Assembly (NCBI GenBank): GCA_937995495.1
Contig: CALKKA010000094.1
Span: forward strand, 1 to 6,663
DNA: 6,663 nucleotides
Direction of reading: 5' to 3'
From: an uncultured Phycisphaerae bacterium
Lineage (GTDB): Bacteria > Planctomycetota > Phycisphaerae > Sedimentisphaerales > Anaerohalosphaeraceae
Shown: in pieces, positions 5,303 to 6,663 of the stretch
How positions within the stretch are numbered: the first letter of the stretch is position 1
Layout of the letters: each line of letters opens with the position of its first letter
Notes under the pieces: model-generated
Seen by the model: the letters and a program-made list of their open reading frames with translations, nothing else
Databases searched by the model: none
What the model was told of the DNA's origin: nothing
Position numbers and translations under genes: made by a program

Positions 5303-6391
5303 TTAGTGCAGCATGACCTGTCCGCCGGTCACGGGAACGGCTTGGCCGGTTTCGTATTTCTGTTCAATTAAATAGTACACGGCCGCCATGACATCAGGTG
5401 TTGTGCAACCACGACCCATGGGGACTTTGGCCTCATAAGCCCGCTTGACGTCTTGGACCGTTTTGGCGCCGGGAATCTTGCCGGTTCGCAGATATTGTGC
5501 AAACAGCCCGTTATACGGGTTCGACCAGAGTGGACCGTCGAAGAAATTTCCAGGACAGATCGAATTAACCTTGATACCGTCTTCGATCAACTCCAATGCG
5601 AATGATTGAGTCAGGCCGATACCGCCAAACTTACTGCCGGCATAGGCTCCGTTACGGTTGGAACCGACCAAGCCGGACTTGGAATTGATCTGAATAATAT
5701 CGCTCATATAAGCAGGGTTTGTTTTGTGTTGGAGGGCAAGAATTTTTGCCGCCGCCTGGGTACACAGAAAATATCCCTTGTAATTGACCACCGTTGAAAA
5801 ATCGAAATCCTTTTCCGGCTGTGTTTTAACACTTTCAGCCTTGAGCACACCCGCGTTCGAGATAAAAGCATCAAAACCACCAAACGTTTTGACTGTTTCA
5901 TGGATAGCAGATTGGATCGAGGCCAGATCGGTTACATTCATGGCAACCGCCATCGCACGATTGGGGCCGTATTCTTTTCGCAAAGCTTGGGCTTGATTAT
6001 TGGCCTCGGCATCGTTGATATCAGCCAGCACAACGCACGCCCCCTGCGAAACCAGTTGCTGAGCGATTTCCAGCCCGAATCCCTGAGCCGCACCAGTAAC
6101 GATCAGCACCTTGCCCGCCACGCGGCCTGCCGATGTTTCATCCATGGGGTCGACCTCAAACGCACCAACACCGTCAACAGCAACCGCCTCAACACCGGAC
6201 GCAGAACCCAACGCTTTGGATGCGGCCTCGATCATGCCCGCCTCGTCCATCGACTCTGAAACGGAAAGTGCAATAGCGGCCCGCGCGGTCTTCTCAACAA
6301 AACGGACAACTGGATACTGTCCGTCTCTGCCCAACTGCATTCGAAGCACCGGGCCGATCACATTGATTTTTTCTTCTGTACTTAAGCTCAT
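5303..6391 (-). CDS. SDR oxidoreductase, sorbitol-6-phosphate 2-dehydrogenase (SrlD)-like, with N-terminal extension
   Basis: This is a cytoplasmic short-chain dehydrogenase of 362 residues; SrlD enzymes oxidise D-sorbitol 6-phosphate to fructose 6-phosphate with NAD+. The SDR domain starts near residue 91: TGAAQGFG (99-106), D124 (ADIND, favouring NAD), NAG (179-181), N203, S237, and Y250/K254 (YAGSK). The stretch IIQINSKSGLVG, then KFGGIGLTQS, VPMGRGC and TGQAVPVTGGQVM matches the E. coli SrlD pattern closely as I remember it. Canonical SrlD is about 259 residues and lacks residues 1-90, which look like a small alpha/beta domain of unknown role (VVRFVEKTARAAIALSV, then GVEAVAVDGVGAFEV). The ATG at 6391 is preceded by AAGGG and lies 15 bases after the upstream stop. 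Related SDR domains are also fused to sugar-phosphate aldolases, so other ketose or polyol phosphates are possible. Confidence 0.88.
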   Translation of the reverse strand: MSLSTEEKINVIGPVLRMQLGRDGQYPVVRFVEKTARAAIALSVSESMDEAGMIEAASKALGSASGVEAVAVDGVGAFEVDPMDETSAGRVAGKVLIVTGAAQGFGLEIAQQLVSQGACVVLADINDAEANNQAQALRKEYGPNRAMAVAMNVTDLASIQSAIHETVKTFGGFDAFISNAGVLKAESVKTQPEKDFDFSTVVNYKGYFLCTQAAAKILALQHKTNPAYMSDIIQINSKSGLVGSNRNGAYAGSKFGGIGLTQSFALELIEDGIKVNSICPGNFFDGPLWSNPYNGLFAQYLRTGKIPGAKTVQDVKRAYEAKVPMGRGCTTPDVMAAVYYLIEQKYETGQAVPVTGGQVMLH

Positions 6392-6406
6392 AAGCCAAAG
6401 ACCCTT

Positions 6407-6663
6407 TTATCGTTTTTCAAAATATCGTTTCAACACAACCGCACCGATGCGGCTAAACCGCTCAATGCGTTCATTCGTATCAGCCTGTTCGCCATCAACA
6501 AAACCGTCCTGTCCGTGTGCTTTCAAAAAGGCGTGAGCGGCCAAGACACAAATGCCCTCTTTGAAAATGGCGTCAACTGCTTCCGGAATCGCCACCCCGC
6601 CCACACATGTTGGCTGTATCGGCAGCAGGTCCAGCGTATTGTGTTCTGTCCCGGCCACCACCG
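6407..6663 (-). CDS. C-terminal part of an unidentified sugar-metabolism protein, possibly PHP-like, 5' truncated by window edge
   Basis: The minus-strand frame is open to the right edge and ends at TAA 6409-6407, showing about 85 residues of a longer protein; the GTG at 6661 is probably internal. The visible part starts VAGTEHNTLDLLPIQP, continues with CVGGVAIPEAVDAIFKEG and a helix containing CVLAAHAFLKAHGQ, and ends with a basic helix. The VAGTEHNT segment is reminiscent of the late GTE-N motif of PHP-fold metallo-phosphoesterase-like proteins, but this is a memory-based resemblance only. It lies 15 bases upstream of the SrlD-like gene and is almost certainly in the same operon, so it probably acts in the same polyol or sugar pathway. 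I cannot name the enzyme with confidence. Confidence 0.7.
   Translation of the reverse strand, partial: VVAGTEHNTLDLLPIQPTCVGGVAIPEAVDAIFKEGICVLAAHAFLKAHGQDGFVDGEQADTNERIERFSRIGAVVLKRYFEKR

Noticed and set aside
5900..6259. Plus-strand frame of 119 codons inside the SrlD-like gene
   Set aside because: It is antisense to a well-supported SDR with all catalytic residues, with no ribosome binding site or motif of its own.

Overview
The window looks like chromosomal DNA of a heterotrophic bacterium with moderate G+C. Nothing in it fixes the phylum. A solute:sodium symporter, a serine-recombinase-like tail and several sugar dehydrogenases would suit a PVC-type bacterium (Planctomycetes, Lentisphaerae, Kiritimatiellae), but that is only an impression.

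Layout. At 1-594 (+) is the C-terminal part of an SSS-family sodium/sugar symporter cut by the left edge. At 599-808 (+) is a short frame that resembles the tail of a large serine recombinase and is probably a remnant. At 809-1403 there is no convincing intact gene, but the stretch is not featureless. It holds a terminator-like hairpin reading leftward, a third arm that can pair with that hairpin in a mutually exclusive way, a dense cluster of TGTCGG/CCGACA hexamers, and a long minus-strand frame interrupted by one TGA that may be a dead gene. At 1404-2636 (+) is a complete AAA_14/DUF4143 ATPase with a good-looking promoter that would give an essentially leaderless mRNA. A possible 39-codon ORF follows at 2669-2788.

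The right half, 6663-2822, is a compact minus-strand operon. In transcription order it holds the tail of an unidentified protein (possibly PHP-like), an SrlD-like short-chain dehydrogenase with a roughly 90-residue N-terminal extension, a 560-residue zinc-dependent dehydrogenase with two Rossmann-like segments, and a FabG-like short-chain dehydrogenase that starts at TTG. Gaps are 15, 12 and 36 bases, with plausible ribosome binding sites in each.

How it fits together. Three consecutive dehydrogenases, two of them resembling enzymes of sorbitol/sorbose phosphate metabolism, suggest oxidation and reduction of a polyol or ketose (phosphate). The convergent symporter could supply a sugar or polyol. 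The two are separated by about 2.2 kb of accessory DNA (recombinase-like tail, decayed frame, lone ATPase), which looks like an insertion hot spot between convergent metabolic genes. The substrate is not determined by the sequence. I found no CRISPR array, tRNA or rRNA, and no complete insertion sequence.
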